Assembly (NCBI GenBank): GCA_029953675.1
Contig: JAMWBK010000010.1
Span: forward strand, 1 to 64,000
Direction of reading: 5' to 3'
Length of the DNA: 64,000 nucleotides
From: Rhodosorus marinus
Taxonomy: Eukaryota > Rhodophyta > Stylonematophyceae > Stylonematales > Stylonemataceae
Shown here: positions 52,066 through 63,651 of the stretch, one piece after another
Layout of the letters: each line of letters opens with the position of its first letter
How positions within the stretch are numbered: the first letter of the stretch is position 1
The notes under the pieces: model-generated
The model's input: the letters and a program-made list of their open reading frames with translations, nothing else
The model's database searches: none
What the model was told of the DNA's origin: nothing
Program-made: the position numbers and the translations under genes

Positions 52066-53128
52066 CAGTATTCTGCTCCTTTCGATTTGGACAGCTTTCC
52101 GCAGACGTCCGTGTGAATCGTCTCTCCAGGGCGACTCGCGTGTGCCAGTGTTCCTGCCCGGATTCCTCGTCTTAGTTTTGCTACCGTACATGTTTCACAG
52201 TCCGGGGTTGACGATGCCGGTTGGATCTGTTTCACTTTCTGCCAGTCCGTGTGACCTAGCTTTCGGTGTAGTTTGCTTAGGTCACGCATTGAGTTTAGTT
52301 GCTGACTTTTCGTTGTCCACGACGCCAGTATCTACGTGCTGTTTATCAGCTTTGCGCTTGCAACCACTGCCCCTCCTTTTTCGTAGAATTTACAACCTTT
52401 CCTATCGAAATTGACATTGTATCCTTTCTTCACAATGGCAGGCACAGGCACAGATAGGTAGTTTCCCTCGAGGCCAGGTAGGTATAAATCGTCCTCGATC
52501 GTTATTGGTTGTCGCTTATCGCCAACTGTCGTTGCGATGACCACTGTTCCTTTTTCATTTCCGCTGATCGTTCGTTGGTCTGGGAGAGTTACAGTATTGA
52601 TCTTAGATTCCTTGATTGTCGCGAACAAAATTCGTTGACCGAGCATGTGGGACGTTGCTCCGGAGTCGATGACTATGTCGTTTGGATTTGCGCTGAAGCC
52701 TAGTGCAAATAGGGTTTCTTTGTCCGGTTCCTTGTTGCGGCGTTGGAAATTCTTGCTCCGGCACTCCTTTTGGAAATGTCCATATCGGTTGCACTTCTGG
52801 TATTTGATGTGTGCCTTGCATTGTGCTGTTCTGTGGTTGTGCCTTCCACATTTTTCGCGCTTTCGACTTTTGCTTTTGAACTGCATGCGCATGATCGCGT
52901 GCTCGTTGGGTTTTGATGTTTGCGTTGGCCCTTGAACACCTCCCAGGCGGGCTCTCATGGTTTCCCAGTCGATTTTGGTCCTTCGAAATGTTCGTCAGGC
53001 CTTCGATGGTTGCATCGAGGACGCTTTCATCCTTCAGGATCAGGCATATGTGACCCAAACGGTGTATGGCTTTGTACTCTGTTGTATCGAGTTTAAATAC
53101 TTTAGAGTAGTATTCTTCGAGCCATGTG
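52066..53128 (-). pseudogene. Copia-1 gag C-terminus, zinc region, protease and integrase start
   Basis: From right to left: LLTWLEEYYSKVFKLDTTEY (gag), two knuckle-like stretches CGRHNHRTAQC and CNRYGHFQKEC, each lacking the first Cys of C-X2-C-X4-H-X4-C, then IVIDSGATSHMLGQR (protease with intact DSG, 52,690-52,640), LPGLEGNYLSV, and LHRKLGH...CETC with HTDVCGKLSKSKG (integrase start, 52,270-52,085). Frame changes near 52,700 and 52,340. Confidence 0.8.
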
Positions 53129-53890
53129 AGTAGCTTTCCAGTTCCGTTCTGCCGCACGGATCTATCTCGGTTTGCCACAGGCTCCGTGGCACTCTAATCG
53201 GCCGTCTTTCTGTCAGGGATGTGAGAGTCGGATTGACGCTTGTGGCTACCACTTCCTGGGTTCCTGCGGACTGTTGAGAGGTCTCCGTACGAGGCGTCAC
53301 ACTCGCCTCAAGTACATCCTCAGCGAATTTTTGACTCGGAAAGGGCATACGGTTGAGGTTGAGTCGGAACTGCCCAGATCAATCTCGGACTCTGCACCGC
53401 CCCGTTGTATAGCCGATCTCCTCGTCTCCGACGCTGCTGCCAGACGCTCAACATATGTGGACCCTGCGATTACCTGCCCCGTGGCCAGCCCCCACCTCAC
53501 CGCAGCCGCCCGCCGCCGGGGGGCCGCGGCTTCAGCCCTTCGAAGAGTTAAGGAACGACGGTATGCTGAGAACATGGCCAGTCTGCCTTGCGCTGAGGGT
53601 CGCTATCACCGGTTCCAGCCATTCATTGTGGAAAGCTTTGGTCACGTGGATAAGTCGGGTTTAGAGTGGTTGCGGAAATGTTTTGCTGAGCATCCTACTG
53701 AATATTTGGCGCTCTTGAGGCGTTTAAGTGTCTCCCTTTGGCGATATTCCAGCGACATGCTTTCCGAGGCGCGCCATCGGCGCCTGGGGTTGCGTGCTTC
53801 CCTCCCTAGTTATTAGTTCATCTTCACGCCTTGCGTAGCGCTTTAGGCTATGCTAGTAAAGTCTAGTAAAGTCCAGTAAAGTCCAGTAGC
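53129..53890 (+). mobile_element. Family B1 3' fragment in copia gag, 6-bp target duplication (B-n)
   Basis: AGTAGC at 53129-53134 and 53885-53890. The insert 53135-53884 starts at LDAFQFR-equivalent codons and holds an open endonuclease frame (53172-53816, 214 codons: intact knuckle, RCIADLLVSD...YVDPAI) and the AGTAAAGTCC tail. Removing it restores copia gag as ETTLGLLTWLEE. Confidence 0.85.
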
Positions 53891-54270
53891 CCTAGCGTCG
53901 TCTCATCCGGTTTCAGTCTCCTTGTGGGCGATTCCACTTGCCTCTTGATTTGTGCCGCTATTGTTTTCGTGACATATTTCTTTTGCAGTTTGTTCATAAG
54001 TTCTGTTGCATCGGTTGTCTGTTCCGCTATCAACATCGCTTCGTTGAGTTTTACAAGCGACGTAGCTTGGAGTCTTTTGCCGATGTTTTCCTCTTGCCCA
54101 AAAACGGCGTCGTGTAGTCCAGCCAGCTTGAGTCTTTCGATAATGCTGGATTTCCAGTAGTTATAGTCGTCAGGACCTTCCAACTTCGGGCATCTAAGGA
54201 AACATCCCACGGCGTCCATCCTTTTGCACCAAATCAAACCACCTTTCTCCTTGTCCTTTCTCTTTTTCTT
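53891..54270 (-). pseudogene. Copia-1 gag, N-terminal part
   Basis: FLRCPKLEGPDDYNYWKSSI, then IERLKLAGLHDAVFGQE, LNEAMLIAEQTTDATELMNK and ETT at the insertion site: the copia gag (UBN2-type) pattern. Continues at 53,128. The upstream Lys-rich KKKKKRKDKEK and residues before it are probably leader translation. Confidence 0.75.
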
Positions 54271-54625
54271 TTTTTTAACGTAAAACTGGCTCATACGCTG
54301 TTGACAAAGTAGGCGTTTTGTGTTGGGTGAAGGGGGGGTGTTGATTTCATGAATCGCACATTGAGGGGAGCGCGGCAGACCACGAATAACAGTGAGGGAA
54401 GCTTGGACGATTAGAAACCGGTGGGGAAGCAGTTCTGCGGAGGTGGTGAAGCAGATGACAAGGGATCCACAGGGTAGAAGAGCTACTTGAGCTCGACTCG
54501 AACTTGGGAGCATTCCCCAGGTTGCGGGATAATTAAGTTTCTTGAAGGAAGTGGGATGATGGTTCCTTTCGCAAGAGCATTGGAAGGGAGGAAGGAGAGT
54601 CATGAAATGGAAGCGGGGGCAGTAA

Positions 54626-54659
54626 GGGGTTACGTTACCCCAGACTAACGTAACCCCAG
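54626..54659. repeat. Head-to-head interstitial telomere repeat
   Basis: GGGGTTACGTTA (54626-54637), spacer CCCCAGAC, then TAACGTAACCCC (54646-54657) and AG: a perfect 12-bp inverted repeat made entirely of telomere unit, G strand followed by C strand. It marks the boundary between the element-filled left part and the mostly unique right part of the window. Confidence 0.85.
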
Positions 54660-55507
54660 GTTGCGAACATCAAATCTTTGTCGGCCCTTTTTCCATGGAC
54701 AAGTTTGTGAGGGTTCGTTTCTCTGGCTGGAAGGTATTTATCATCAGTTTATTCAGGGTATTCAATAGAGGAGTAACTCCTCAGCTTTTGTGTTTAAAGT
54801 TGCACGGGCTTCGGATGCCTTTCGAGGAAGTATCTGAAATAAAGAGTTCAGCAACGTCTTCATTTGTCCGAAGAAGCTTTCCGGTCCTTTCTCCTCGCCA
54901 TCTGTATCTTAGTAGCTCCGCTAGACTCTGTGAACGGAGCGCCCAGTCTACTCTTTAAACTCGTGCATGGTAGCAGTAGAACATGTCAAACCATAGCCAT
55001 CCGTCTGCGCTCCCATTTGCAAGCATTGTATCGACTCCAGTCACTCCAGATATATTGAAATACAAAAGCAAAAACTATTCCATCTGTATGACCAATAGGA
55101 GAGGTATCCGGTTCATTTTCACCATTCATAATCCCTTAACAACTGTAAGTACTCATCATTGGTAGTCATTATTCTAATTAAAGAATAAAAATAGAATATA
55201 CTTAAAAATACTAACATATACAATTTAATATTTATGTCTTTATCCAATGCATTGCCGTAAGTATGCGGATTAGCCAATCATTGAATTGTCCACTAATTCA
55301 AAACTGGTCCTGCCCAACTTGGGCTTTGTTTGGCAGGACATAGTCGATCCCGTGCAAGGAACAGTGGAAGGTAACGCTTTTTTTAGGGGGTGGCAGTACC
55401 CCCGGTTGGAGGAAAGTTTTGTGTCCTGCCGAGTGAGGACAAATGTGAAATATTGCCCACCAATATTCCCCGCCCCGGAGTCGGCAATTCGTTTCCTGCA
55501 ACCCGGG
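54660..55507. other. Unassigned spacer
   Basis: Becomes AT-rich at 55,150-55,300. No element or gene recognised; the frame at 54695-54958 has no family features. Confidence 0.4.
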
Positions 55508-55683
55508 AATTGTTCCGCGAACCCCCTGCCCGCGTGTCCCCGTTGTTTACCCAGTTAAGTTTCTTGGCTGTGGCGTATGATGAACGGTGCTTTGATGTTG
55601 GAGGCGCGCGATCTTCTCCGTGCTTAGCCTTTTGGTTCCTCTCGGGGTTTTTTTTCTTCAGCCTCCGATTAAACAAATTCATC
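55508..55683 (+). mobile_element. Family C2 3' end (C-h)
   Basis: GTTCCGCGAACCCCCTG, then last coding bases (TTTGATGTTGGAGGCGCG), CCTCTCGGGG, T-run and CAGCCTCCGATTAAACAAAT, the C2 terminal variant. Frame broken. Confidence 0.75.
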
Positions 55684-55785
55684 CAGTGTGTTGACCTGTA
55701 TTTCATTCAACGAAGATGACTATGTTTATTCAGGGACTGGGGAAAAAACGTGAGAGGAACAAGGGATCTACTGAAGGCGAAGATT

Positions 55786-56235
55786 GAACGAATTTGTTTA
55801 ATCGGAGACTGAAAGAAAAAAAAACCGAGGGGAAAAAAAAGACTAAGCGCGGCGAAGATCGCGCCCCTCCAACATCAAAGCGGCGTTCATACGCCACAGC
55901 AAGAAACTTAACCGGGTAAACGACGAGGACAGCGGTCAGGGTGTTCGCGGAACACTTTCCAAAGAAAACGAGAACCAACGGAATCCACAAACCCAGCGCT
56001 CAATCACCAGAGGTACCAGGCGATGAGCTAGTGCCGAAGCACGAATCCCTGCTGAAGACAAAGCCCCCCGCATACTTCAACTATTTGCGACGTCTCATAC
56101 TCCAGCGACGAACATTAGCACCTCCAACATAAAAGCAGCGTTCATACGCCACAACAGGACACTCACACTGCTTACCAATGAGGAAATGTCGGTCGGGGCG
56201 CTCGAGGGACAATTCGCGACGACAGCGGGAACCAC
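55786..56235 (-). mobile_element. Family C2 3' fragments (C-i and an adjoining repeat of the end)
   Basis: 55,786-56,110 runs from GAACGAATTTGTTTAATCGG inward through the coding end. At 56,118 CCTCCAACATAAAAGCAGCG restarts the ORF2 3' coding end to about 56,235, so the end is present twice, as in C-g. Confidence 0.65.
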
Positions 56236-58690
56236 AAATTTCAGTGGCGTTCAATTTTCGCCTGCCCGAGTATCGGCAAATCCCGGAATCAGACTATAGA
56301 TGCCCTGCTGCCGCGGACCCGACTCGGGCCCGATCTTCCGGGAAATTCTCCGTGTTGAGGGGATCAACTTGATCTCTGGACGCGTTTCCAATGACTGATT
56401 AGCCTAGCCTTGTGGCGTTGTTCAGCCAACCGTATCCTTGGGGCTCGTTCCTTGCGTGGAGTGCCGTTCTTCCTTCTCGCAGTTGTTAGCCCTCAAATAA
56501 AGGTCTTCATGCGTGACCCAAGGGGTACCCGTCCACGGTTGTTAGTTTCACAGTAAAACCCAAGGGGGCGGCACCCCCACCTGGAGGGGTACCACATAAA
56601 AAAAATACGAGTGCAAAAAAGTGCGATAGGGCCTGAAAAAGGGTAAGCAGCGGTAAAAACTGTAAAAAGTGTAGAAGGTGTAAAACGCTATAAACTGAGC
56701 AAAATGCTTTAAGAAAAGCTTAGAAACCACTGGATGTGGTGGGTTCAGAATTTGAGTTTGAGGACAATGACCTCTCACAAACTATTGAAGTTCCCGCGCT
56801 TTTGAGCACCCGTGAATGTCTTATCTATTCTAGGGTTGGGCCAAGTGGGTCGGCCCCCTCTTAAACCCCCCGGTTTTCGCGGGTTCAACCACTTTCGGGT
56901 CGTAAACAACGAAAAACCGGACCCACCAGAACAGGCTTTTGGAGTTTTTTTGGATAACGCTATACATAAATGCATAATTCTAGGGTCAGTCGACCTTAGA
57001 TGCAGTGATAAAAAGTGTAACAAATTAATAAAATTGATAAAAAGTGTATAAAGTGTAAACTTTGTTGGAATTTTCGAGGATTCCCAACCTTGACCAAAGT
57101 CCTGTCAGCCAAACTTCGATGGTTTCTTTATTGTTTCCCTGACCAGTGAGGTCGATATCTCGCACTTAAGTACCTGCTATACTGTGATGATAGTCGATGC
57201 ATTGTACCGTTCTAACTATTTCAAACGTTTGAACCTCTATAAGGTTTTTCTACCGTATACCGTTCGCACATCGGTTCTACCGTATGCATGACGATGTGCG
57301 AATCATCCTTCTACATGCTGAGAGCGTATAGTCACCGCTGACCGCGTGACCTTCCAACAAAATTCTCAAGACGGTAGCACACAAAATTGGAGTCCCCCAC
57401 TCCCTTGGCGTAGACAGGGAGTTGGAATGTCTGGTATGCCTCTAGTTTGACAGGGTTTGTTGTGGTGAACCATTGTTCCAAGCTGGGAGTGAGTTTCTTC
57501 GACTGCTGCGGAGGTCACGAGGTGAGTCGCCGTTGTGAGGCGTCGGACTCTGGCTGAGGTCTCAGGTCTCATTCGGCGTTGGGTAGAAGCGGCAGATATG
57601 AGTAAATGCGTTTGTAGTTTTTCGGAGGAGAGGCTATTCTGTGCAGGTTGTGGGTGCCAGGGGAGCCAGTGTCGAAGACGTCGCTCCTGCATTGCACTAC
57701 TTCGATCACGTCCATATCATCGCGTACTGGACTACCCAAAACCTGGTCCGCGACGCTGTGAACGCTGGAACTATCCAACCTACTCGAGGTACCCCGCTTT
57801 GAAATAACGAATCCAGGCGGTCAAACTCTCCCGACAGACGCCCGACTCCAGCATCCCAGTCGAGTAGGGAAACAGAACTTTACGATAGTCGTCGTTTATT
57901 CAGCGACCACAACCCTAGGAGGAAGAAGCCTAAGCTAGATGAAGAGAACGGGCCTCTTCAGGCTAGGGGTTACCAGGTCGCCCCTGAGCTCCCGATGAAT
58001 TCAAAGACCTGAATAGCAGGGGGAACGAACCGGATTAGCCGGTTTACACTGTACAGATCACACACCCGGCCTTCTGAGGCAGAAGCATCTCGCAATGAGA
58101 ATCGTGCGATCAAGGAGTGTTCCGCCCTTATCTCGTTTGAGACTAATACAGTATAAGAGCCCGAATCCGCATCGTAGGTAGATACTCCAGCTGACGTAGC
58201 GGGCTGGATCTCTAGTATCCGATTCGTGCCCTCTTGCGAGACAACCGGATGTGTCGCAAAAAATCTAGTTTGCGCGGTCCATCCCGGGTACTCTACTTAT
58301 CAACACGCGACTAATCGGACTCTGCTCGTCTCTCAAACGGATGTGCTCGCGGATCCGCGAATATGATCGTGCGTCAACCACGGTCTCTGTTACCTAGGTT
58401 CTCTGGATATGAATTGAGGCGAGTTTCGCCGGTGGCTACTCAAGCCTTTCGCCAACCATGTATCATCGAGCTAAAGCCTGCCCAACTCCTGGAGAATCAC
58501 AAATCGGTTCCCCTGACGAAATCCAACAAACCAGTTGGTCACGAGCGTCAGACACACTTCTCCAGAACATGCGTTGGGCACAAGTCTACCCATCTTGCAC
58601 ACGCTTCCACCATTGCAGCTCAGCAGAGCTGACCGTAATCCAAACACTGCTCCTCCTCGAGAGCTATGTCGTTCAATTCCATCCACCATC
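56236..58690. other. Unique region without a recognised gene
   Basis: Contains a short inverted repeat GGGGGCGGCACCCCC near 56,563 and AAAAAGTGTA-type repeats at 56,640-56,690 and 57,005-57,055. Several frames of 60-110 codons on either strand (for example 57692-57366 minus) have no domain features. No tRNA or rRNA signature was noticed. Confidence 0.4.
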
Positions 58691-58698
58691 CATCCGTT

Positions 58699-61600
58699 CT
58701 AGCGCGATTTTCTGCGACTTCCGCTCCTGTCCTCGAGGCTGTGGCCATTCGATTCTGTCAATGCCTCCCTGGCGGAGTCAATTGCTATCTCCGTGGCTCT
58801 CTCCTTCGTAGGGGCGCTCGAGAGAGATATGACTTCCCCTCCCAACAGAATCGAGCACATTACTTTGGGTCCCTGAAGCGAACTTCTCTCTTCGTACTTG
58901 AACTTGAGACGGAGGTTCAATTCGCCCGCTTTCAAAGTGAGGAAAGCATGTTTCTGTGCTGTACTACTTTGCGCCAATTTCGGAGCCTTTCTTATGAACC
59001 TCAGGAAATGTGGTCTCATCACTTTCCACATTTCTTCAAGTCTACCTCCGGAGTCTAAAAATATTGCGGCAGCAATTGACTCCAAGACGTCCCCCAACAC
59101 CTTCCAGGTTTACGAGACAAACAAAAACAGGTCCACAGGTTAACTGGAAGCTCTGACAACTTGAGACCAGGAAAAAGTCTCAACTCTACACCAATCTTTG
59201 ATGCACACCTTGGGAGCTGCCATCTTCGCGTCGTGCGATTGATTATCAAGGCACTTAACATAGGCCTGCAAACTCTGTGACACGCATTCGGAGTGGTACC
59301 ACAAACATTCGTGCAAACGCAGAGAAACGGATATCACTGCGAAGAAGTCATTGCTCTTGGCGACCGCCGCTAGTTCTGTCAGAGTGCCGGGGGACGCGTC
59401 CGTAAACTTCTCATAAATATAATTCGTTATCATGAAGTTGAGTAGCGAGTCTCCTAAAAACTCAAGCTTCTGCGGGGACACAGGCAAGCAGGAGCTTGAG
59501 CAACTCGTTGTCGTTCTTGAAAGCGCACCCTTCTGGCAACTAGAGCAGATTTGCGTTCTCACGTCCCACCTCGTATGGCGTAGAGGAATCTATGCTCCTA
59601 TGTGTTACAGCTTGCATGAAAAGCGCAGGATTCCTAAACTTGTATTTCAACGCCTTCTCCGCAATAGAAAGCCGCCTCTCCTGATCCGCGCAGAGAGCGC
59701 TGTTCGAGTCCAGAAGACGCTCCACTCGAAACTGACCATAAAAGTCTAGGCAAATAGCGTGGACGATGAGCGATAAAAATGATCATTCAGGATCCTGGAA
59801 TCCTCAGCACCCAATGGCGAGGGCTTGAGGTAATGCTCTCCCTCAGGGCCATGGAAACCTCGAGAAGTGTTGATTAAAAATTCCGGTTGTATAGCTTCCG
59901 AGAATACGCACCAGTTTGAATGCCGATTCGGTTGAGGAAACTTTCGACCGCAGGGATTTTCCCTAAAGTAAAAAACAAACCTGTGATTGCTTCCATACAG
60001 TCCGCTAGTAGCTTGACAGCCAACTTTGTCATGCTTTGGTTCTCCAAGACTGACCCAAAGCGAGTTGGCCAGAGTCGAAGCTTGTTGGACTTCGTGGTGT
60101 ACTGAAGCGCCTTCTCCACATGAAAGGCTCTTGCCATCTGATAGGGAAGACACAGAGCTCAGATTTATTGTCCGCTTCAAAGTGTTGGCGGAATTACCGA
60201 AGCACCACGGGTAGGTAGCTCACCTTGCAGAGGTTCTGGTTTGATACTTGCTCTTTCCGGTAGAACGTGAAGCCTGCTTGCGAAAAGTTTGGATTGTTCT
60301 TAAAAATAGAAGTAGACGATACCATATTCAGAACTGAGTCCCCAATAAACTCATGTCGTTCGTAGCAGTGCCGGGGGTCCATATTGTTAATGAAGGGAAA
60401 CAGCGCGTAGCTGAAATGCACAATGTCCAGTTGAGAATCCGGGTCTAATCGAGATTGGGCTTCATTCACGCCCATAAACCTATCCATGAAACAGTTAGGT
60501 CGTTGCAGTAACATAACGAGCAACCTTAATTTTTTGAAGTACACGAAGTACCGCAAGTGCTTACCTTTCCAAATGGACCAACTGCTTAACACAGTGAATC
60601 GAATAAGCATCGATAGGTACGCGCACACATAGCTCATCTCTAAGATATAATAGTCTGTCGTTCTTGCCAGAAAACTCAAACGGGCTGGGCCTTCGTACTT
60701 CCAACAAAAGGCTCTCGTCCCCTTCCCTCAAGAGCGTCTTCGCAACGCTGTCCCTTAGCTTTCTGAAGTGCTCGTCAGATTCCCCTCGCGGTCGTACAAC
60801 TTCTCCCGTGACCATGGGTTGCATCATCTCGTCCGCACGGTAAAGCACAACTGATTTGCGAAGCGAGCTTACCAGTCGGTCACGACAGCTGAGCAAAACA
60901 TTGACACGGTGAGTTAGCTAAGGATTTTGGGACTTCATCAGCAGTACTTTGGCGAAACTCACCCCGGGGCTGTCTTTGTGGGCCCGTGTTCCAGGGAAAA
61001 CTTGAAGCGGTTGAGATCTGCCACAACATCCCAGAGTACAGAACCATCCTTCTCGACCGGCAGAAGCAGGTATTCCGGTGTTGCCCAGTTCACATCCCGA
61101 AGAACCAGAGATTGAAGCACTGTGTTAGACGCTAGGGCGAAAATCCTGCGCGAGTACTCTCGCGCCCGACTAATCTGCAGCAAGTCGAGATCAATCGTTC
61201 CTCGCGGTTCCAAGTTAACGATCCGTTCCCCCGTCGGGAGCTGGTAACAGAAAGGAAGAACAGACTTTCATTACCAACTGCTCCAATTCAAACGGCAAGG
61301 TACATGGCCCTTTCGTTCTGAACTACAACCGAACGGGGTGTAGGCGTCCAAGTGCAGTCCAGGATCTTGGGCCATACCTTCACGATCACCAGTTGCGAGT
61401 TTTCGAGCGGTTGACGTGTCAAAAGAGCGTTGGAATACCACAAGTAGTCCTTTGTCTCCCCCTCCTGCATTGCAGTTGATAGCAGGTTAAACATGTAAAC
61501 ATGAAGTCTCCAAGACCGACAGCGGAGGAGCGCAAGATCATCGTGGTAAGGATCTTCGATCCACTTCAGAACTGATGGGCTCGATATGTAAACGTCTTCC

Positions 61601-62480
61601 TCGTGATCCGCGTTTGTTTGTGAAGGTTGTGAAGCCTTGCTCATAAGCCCACTTGGAAGCTGAGTCTTAAACTGCGCGCTGCGTCCAAGGTATCCCAACT
61701 GCGTCAAAAGTTTGTACATGCGTATTGACACCGAGAGCTTCGCCACTCGCTTCGATATGGAAACTGGACTAGCCAAGCTCTTCAAAGCAAACACGTCCGG
61801 CATCGACAACGTGCACCGGACTCTGTTGTTCCGCGTTACCTCAAACTCGTAACTGCAACGGTGGCTATAGCTCAGCATAAAACGGACACCACTATTTAAC
61901 AGACAGCAATCGTATGCCTTCACAACTTACCGCGGGGCCTCTGAGCTGGTATAGGCAAAGCAAAAGTTTTGCAGAATCTTGACGCTCTCGGAGGGAGTCA
62001 TCGGTCCGTCTCGCCAATCAACATCGACGAAATACCTCTCTGCTTTCAATGACTCCTCGCGAAGTGTTGTTCTCGAGACAAATGCAAGCTTAGCATGTGG
62101 GTCCTCAGGTTCTTCCTCGATTTCCTTCGTCATACAGCGCGCCGTGGTTAGGGTCCTTCGCCGAAGGCATTGAAGCCAAAAAAAAAGAAGCAAAATGGGG
62201 TGGAGTCAGATCGGCTTACAGAGTCTTCATCCATGGTTGTTTGAGATCTATTCCAATCATCCACAGCGTCCAGTTCCATTGTCGAAACTTCCGGCTCAAG
62301 TGAAGTTTCCATTCCATGGTTCGACTCGCCATTGGTCCCCCCGTCGGTTGTCACTTCCCCTCCTTTTTCTTCTGCAAGCACAATAACCTCTTCACTTTCG
62401 TCATCTAAGTTGACTACAGGTTCAAGATAGTTGGCTGTCGGGGAAGTCTCGTTGTCGGAAATTTCCAAAACATCCAGCAC
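58699..62480 (-). CDS. Dicer-like ribonuclease III, spliced; 5' end not fixed
   Basis: Cuts double-stranded RNA into small RNAs. Read from the right: acidic linker (62,480-62,220); Dicer dimerisation (DUF283-like) domain (62,124-61,294; CTLSMPDVF...MYKLLTQLGYLG); platform-like region (WATPEYLLLPVEKDGS); PAZ/connector-like (ELCVRVPIDAYSIHCVKQL); RNase IIIa YERHEFIGDSVL with partner LADCMEAITG; RNase IIIb KLEFLGDSLL with LGDVLESIAAAIFLDSGG; C-terminal dsRBD-like SAPTKERATEIAIDSAREAL. All four acidic positions are kept in both RNase III domains. Frame-consistent GT-AG introns by eye: 62125-62219, 61892-61930, 61241-61293 (weakest, GTTTGA), 60889-60962, 60525-60564, 60138-60223, 59746-59911, 59470-59569, 59101-59208. 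The joined exons total 3,021 nt. No helicase is visible upstream. No ATG was settled; the 62480 codon is GTG. Confidence 0.82.
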
Positions 62481-63128
62481 TCTATTCAGGCTAGAACCCT
62501 TCCGTTCTGAGGAGGGTCTGGCGGCAAAGGCCGGAGAGCAAGAAGACGCTGTTAATGGTCGTGGGCAACATCGTAATACTCGTCAACAGTTTTCTACCTA
62601 GTGCAGTATTACATGACGAGCATTGACGACCAAGCTGCGCGTTTCACCTCCAGTAGCCGCTCAAGTATAGCCCAAACGATGGTGCCTGTTTGCTAAGAAG
62701 CAGGGTATTTCGGCAGTTTCCTAGAAATACTCTCCCACTTAACATACTGGTGCCTTCACTGCAACATTATCATGTGCGTTGGTTTGTCGAGGACTTGGAA
62801 GCCTGGCATAGAAACGCTCGTGCAACTACGGGCTAACCTAAAGCAGAAATTTTCTACTAAAAACAAAAGGAAAAGCCAAGAGGCATGCTGGAATTATCTA
62901 ACCTCGATTCTACGCCAGTTTCTGCATTGCCACCAACCGCCCGTTGCTGCGGCAAAGGAGTGAACTCCGTTTTCCAGGTCTCCTGCAGTCGGTGATCGTG
63001 CTCATTCTGCGAAGCAGCAGATCGCAGCCCTTGGGGTTCCCGCGGACAGCTCTTATCCGGTGCAACCTCCTCCGCCCTTCCTATATCCTGACATAAGACG
63101 AAGTTGCCGTGAGCGCTCCGGCGCTCGA
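62481..63128 (-). other. Possible 5' exon(s) of the Dicer-like gene
   Basis: The Dicer frame stays open upstream to about 62,575 (RPLTASSCSPAFAARPSSER). A second stop-free minus-strand stretch of about 80 codons lies at about 63,090-62,855 (EVAPDKSCPREPQGLRSAAS). Neither shows helicase motifs. They could be a 5' exon, leader or nothing. Confidence 0.35.
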
Positions 63129-63130
63129 AC

Positions 63131-63651
63131 CTAACCCCAGTGCTTCATCACCGCTCCACTACCTACCTGAGCTGTACGCTTTCGAGACTGGATTGGAGGC
63201 TTAGGACCAGCCGTAGACTTCAAATCTACGAAACCATCCGATACCAAACGCTGAACAACCCCAAAAGCTGCGATCTCTTTAGCCATTTTCTTCGACGCCG
63301 AGCTTCCTGCGCCCGTACATATTACTGGGCTAGCCTTTGGCATAGTAACCTGGCAAACATAGTCTCCATCCCCTCCAGAACGAAAAGTGTAGCTTGAGTT
63401 ACAGAGAAATCGATCAGGTTATTAGCAATGAAAATTTTCTAGATATGGGTGGGCGTGCACTGCAATCACCTTGGTGGCCTACCAGCACAATGCCTGAGGC
63501 AGTAGTCCATCAGCACACGCGTACACTGCTCAACACCGGCGACGTCAGTATCCATCGTTGAAACCAGCGCTCGTGCGGAATTCCCATCTAAGGAATAGCA
63601 AGTAGACCAAATCAAAATCAAAATCCCGCTGCGATACCTACCCAGCAACAA
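63131..63651 (-). CDS. Double-stranded-RNA-binding domain protein (or exon), spliced
   Basis: Two minus-strand pieces. The right piece (about 63,560-63,480) reads VEQCTRVLMDYCLRHCA, the first helix of a dsRBD, followed by a GTAGGC splice-donor-like site. The left piece (about 63,395-63,131) reads YTFRSGGDGDYVCQV, then GAGSSASKKMAKEIAAFGVV, the beta strands and second helix with the SKK-X-AK-X2-AA RNA-contact signature. Together they form one complete dsRBD. The frame ends KHWG-TAG at 63131, about 650 bp upstream of the Dicer-like gene on the same strand. It may be a separate small dsRNA-binding partner or an N-terminal part of the same gene; the stop favours separate. Exact exon ends and the start are not settled. 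Confidence 0.65.

Larger units (their letters stand above)
44600..54625 (-). mobile_element. Copia-type LTR retrotransposon with three nested insertions (copia-1)
   Basis: Read on the minus strand: leader (54,625-54,270), gag (54,250-52,740), zinc-knuckle region, protease, integrase, reverse transcriptase (47,650-47,120), RNase H and C-terminus ending ...TQEQVTDILKKAL near 44,720. Interrupted by B-n (53135-53884), A3 (48768-52058) and B-m (45030-46720), each with a target duplication. Own lesions: several frameshifts and stops. LTRs were not identified; the right end meets a telomere-type inverted repeat at 54,626 and the left end meets family B. Confidence 0.85.

Noticed and set aside
51999-52289. 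Short gene ending AMDTQESQEHPAQ
   Set aside because: A fusion of the copia integrase start and the last 19 codons of family A ORF1, created by the A3 insertion.
57366-57692. 108-codon minus-strand frame as a gene
   Set aside because: Low-complexity composition and no recognisable domain; overlapping frames on the other strand are as long.
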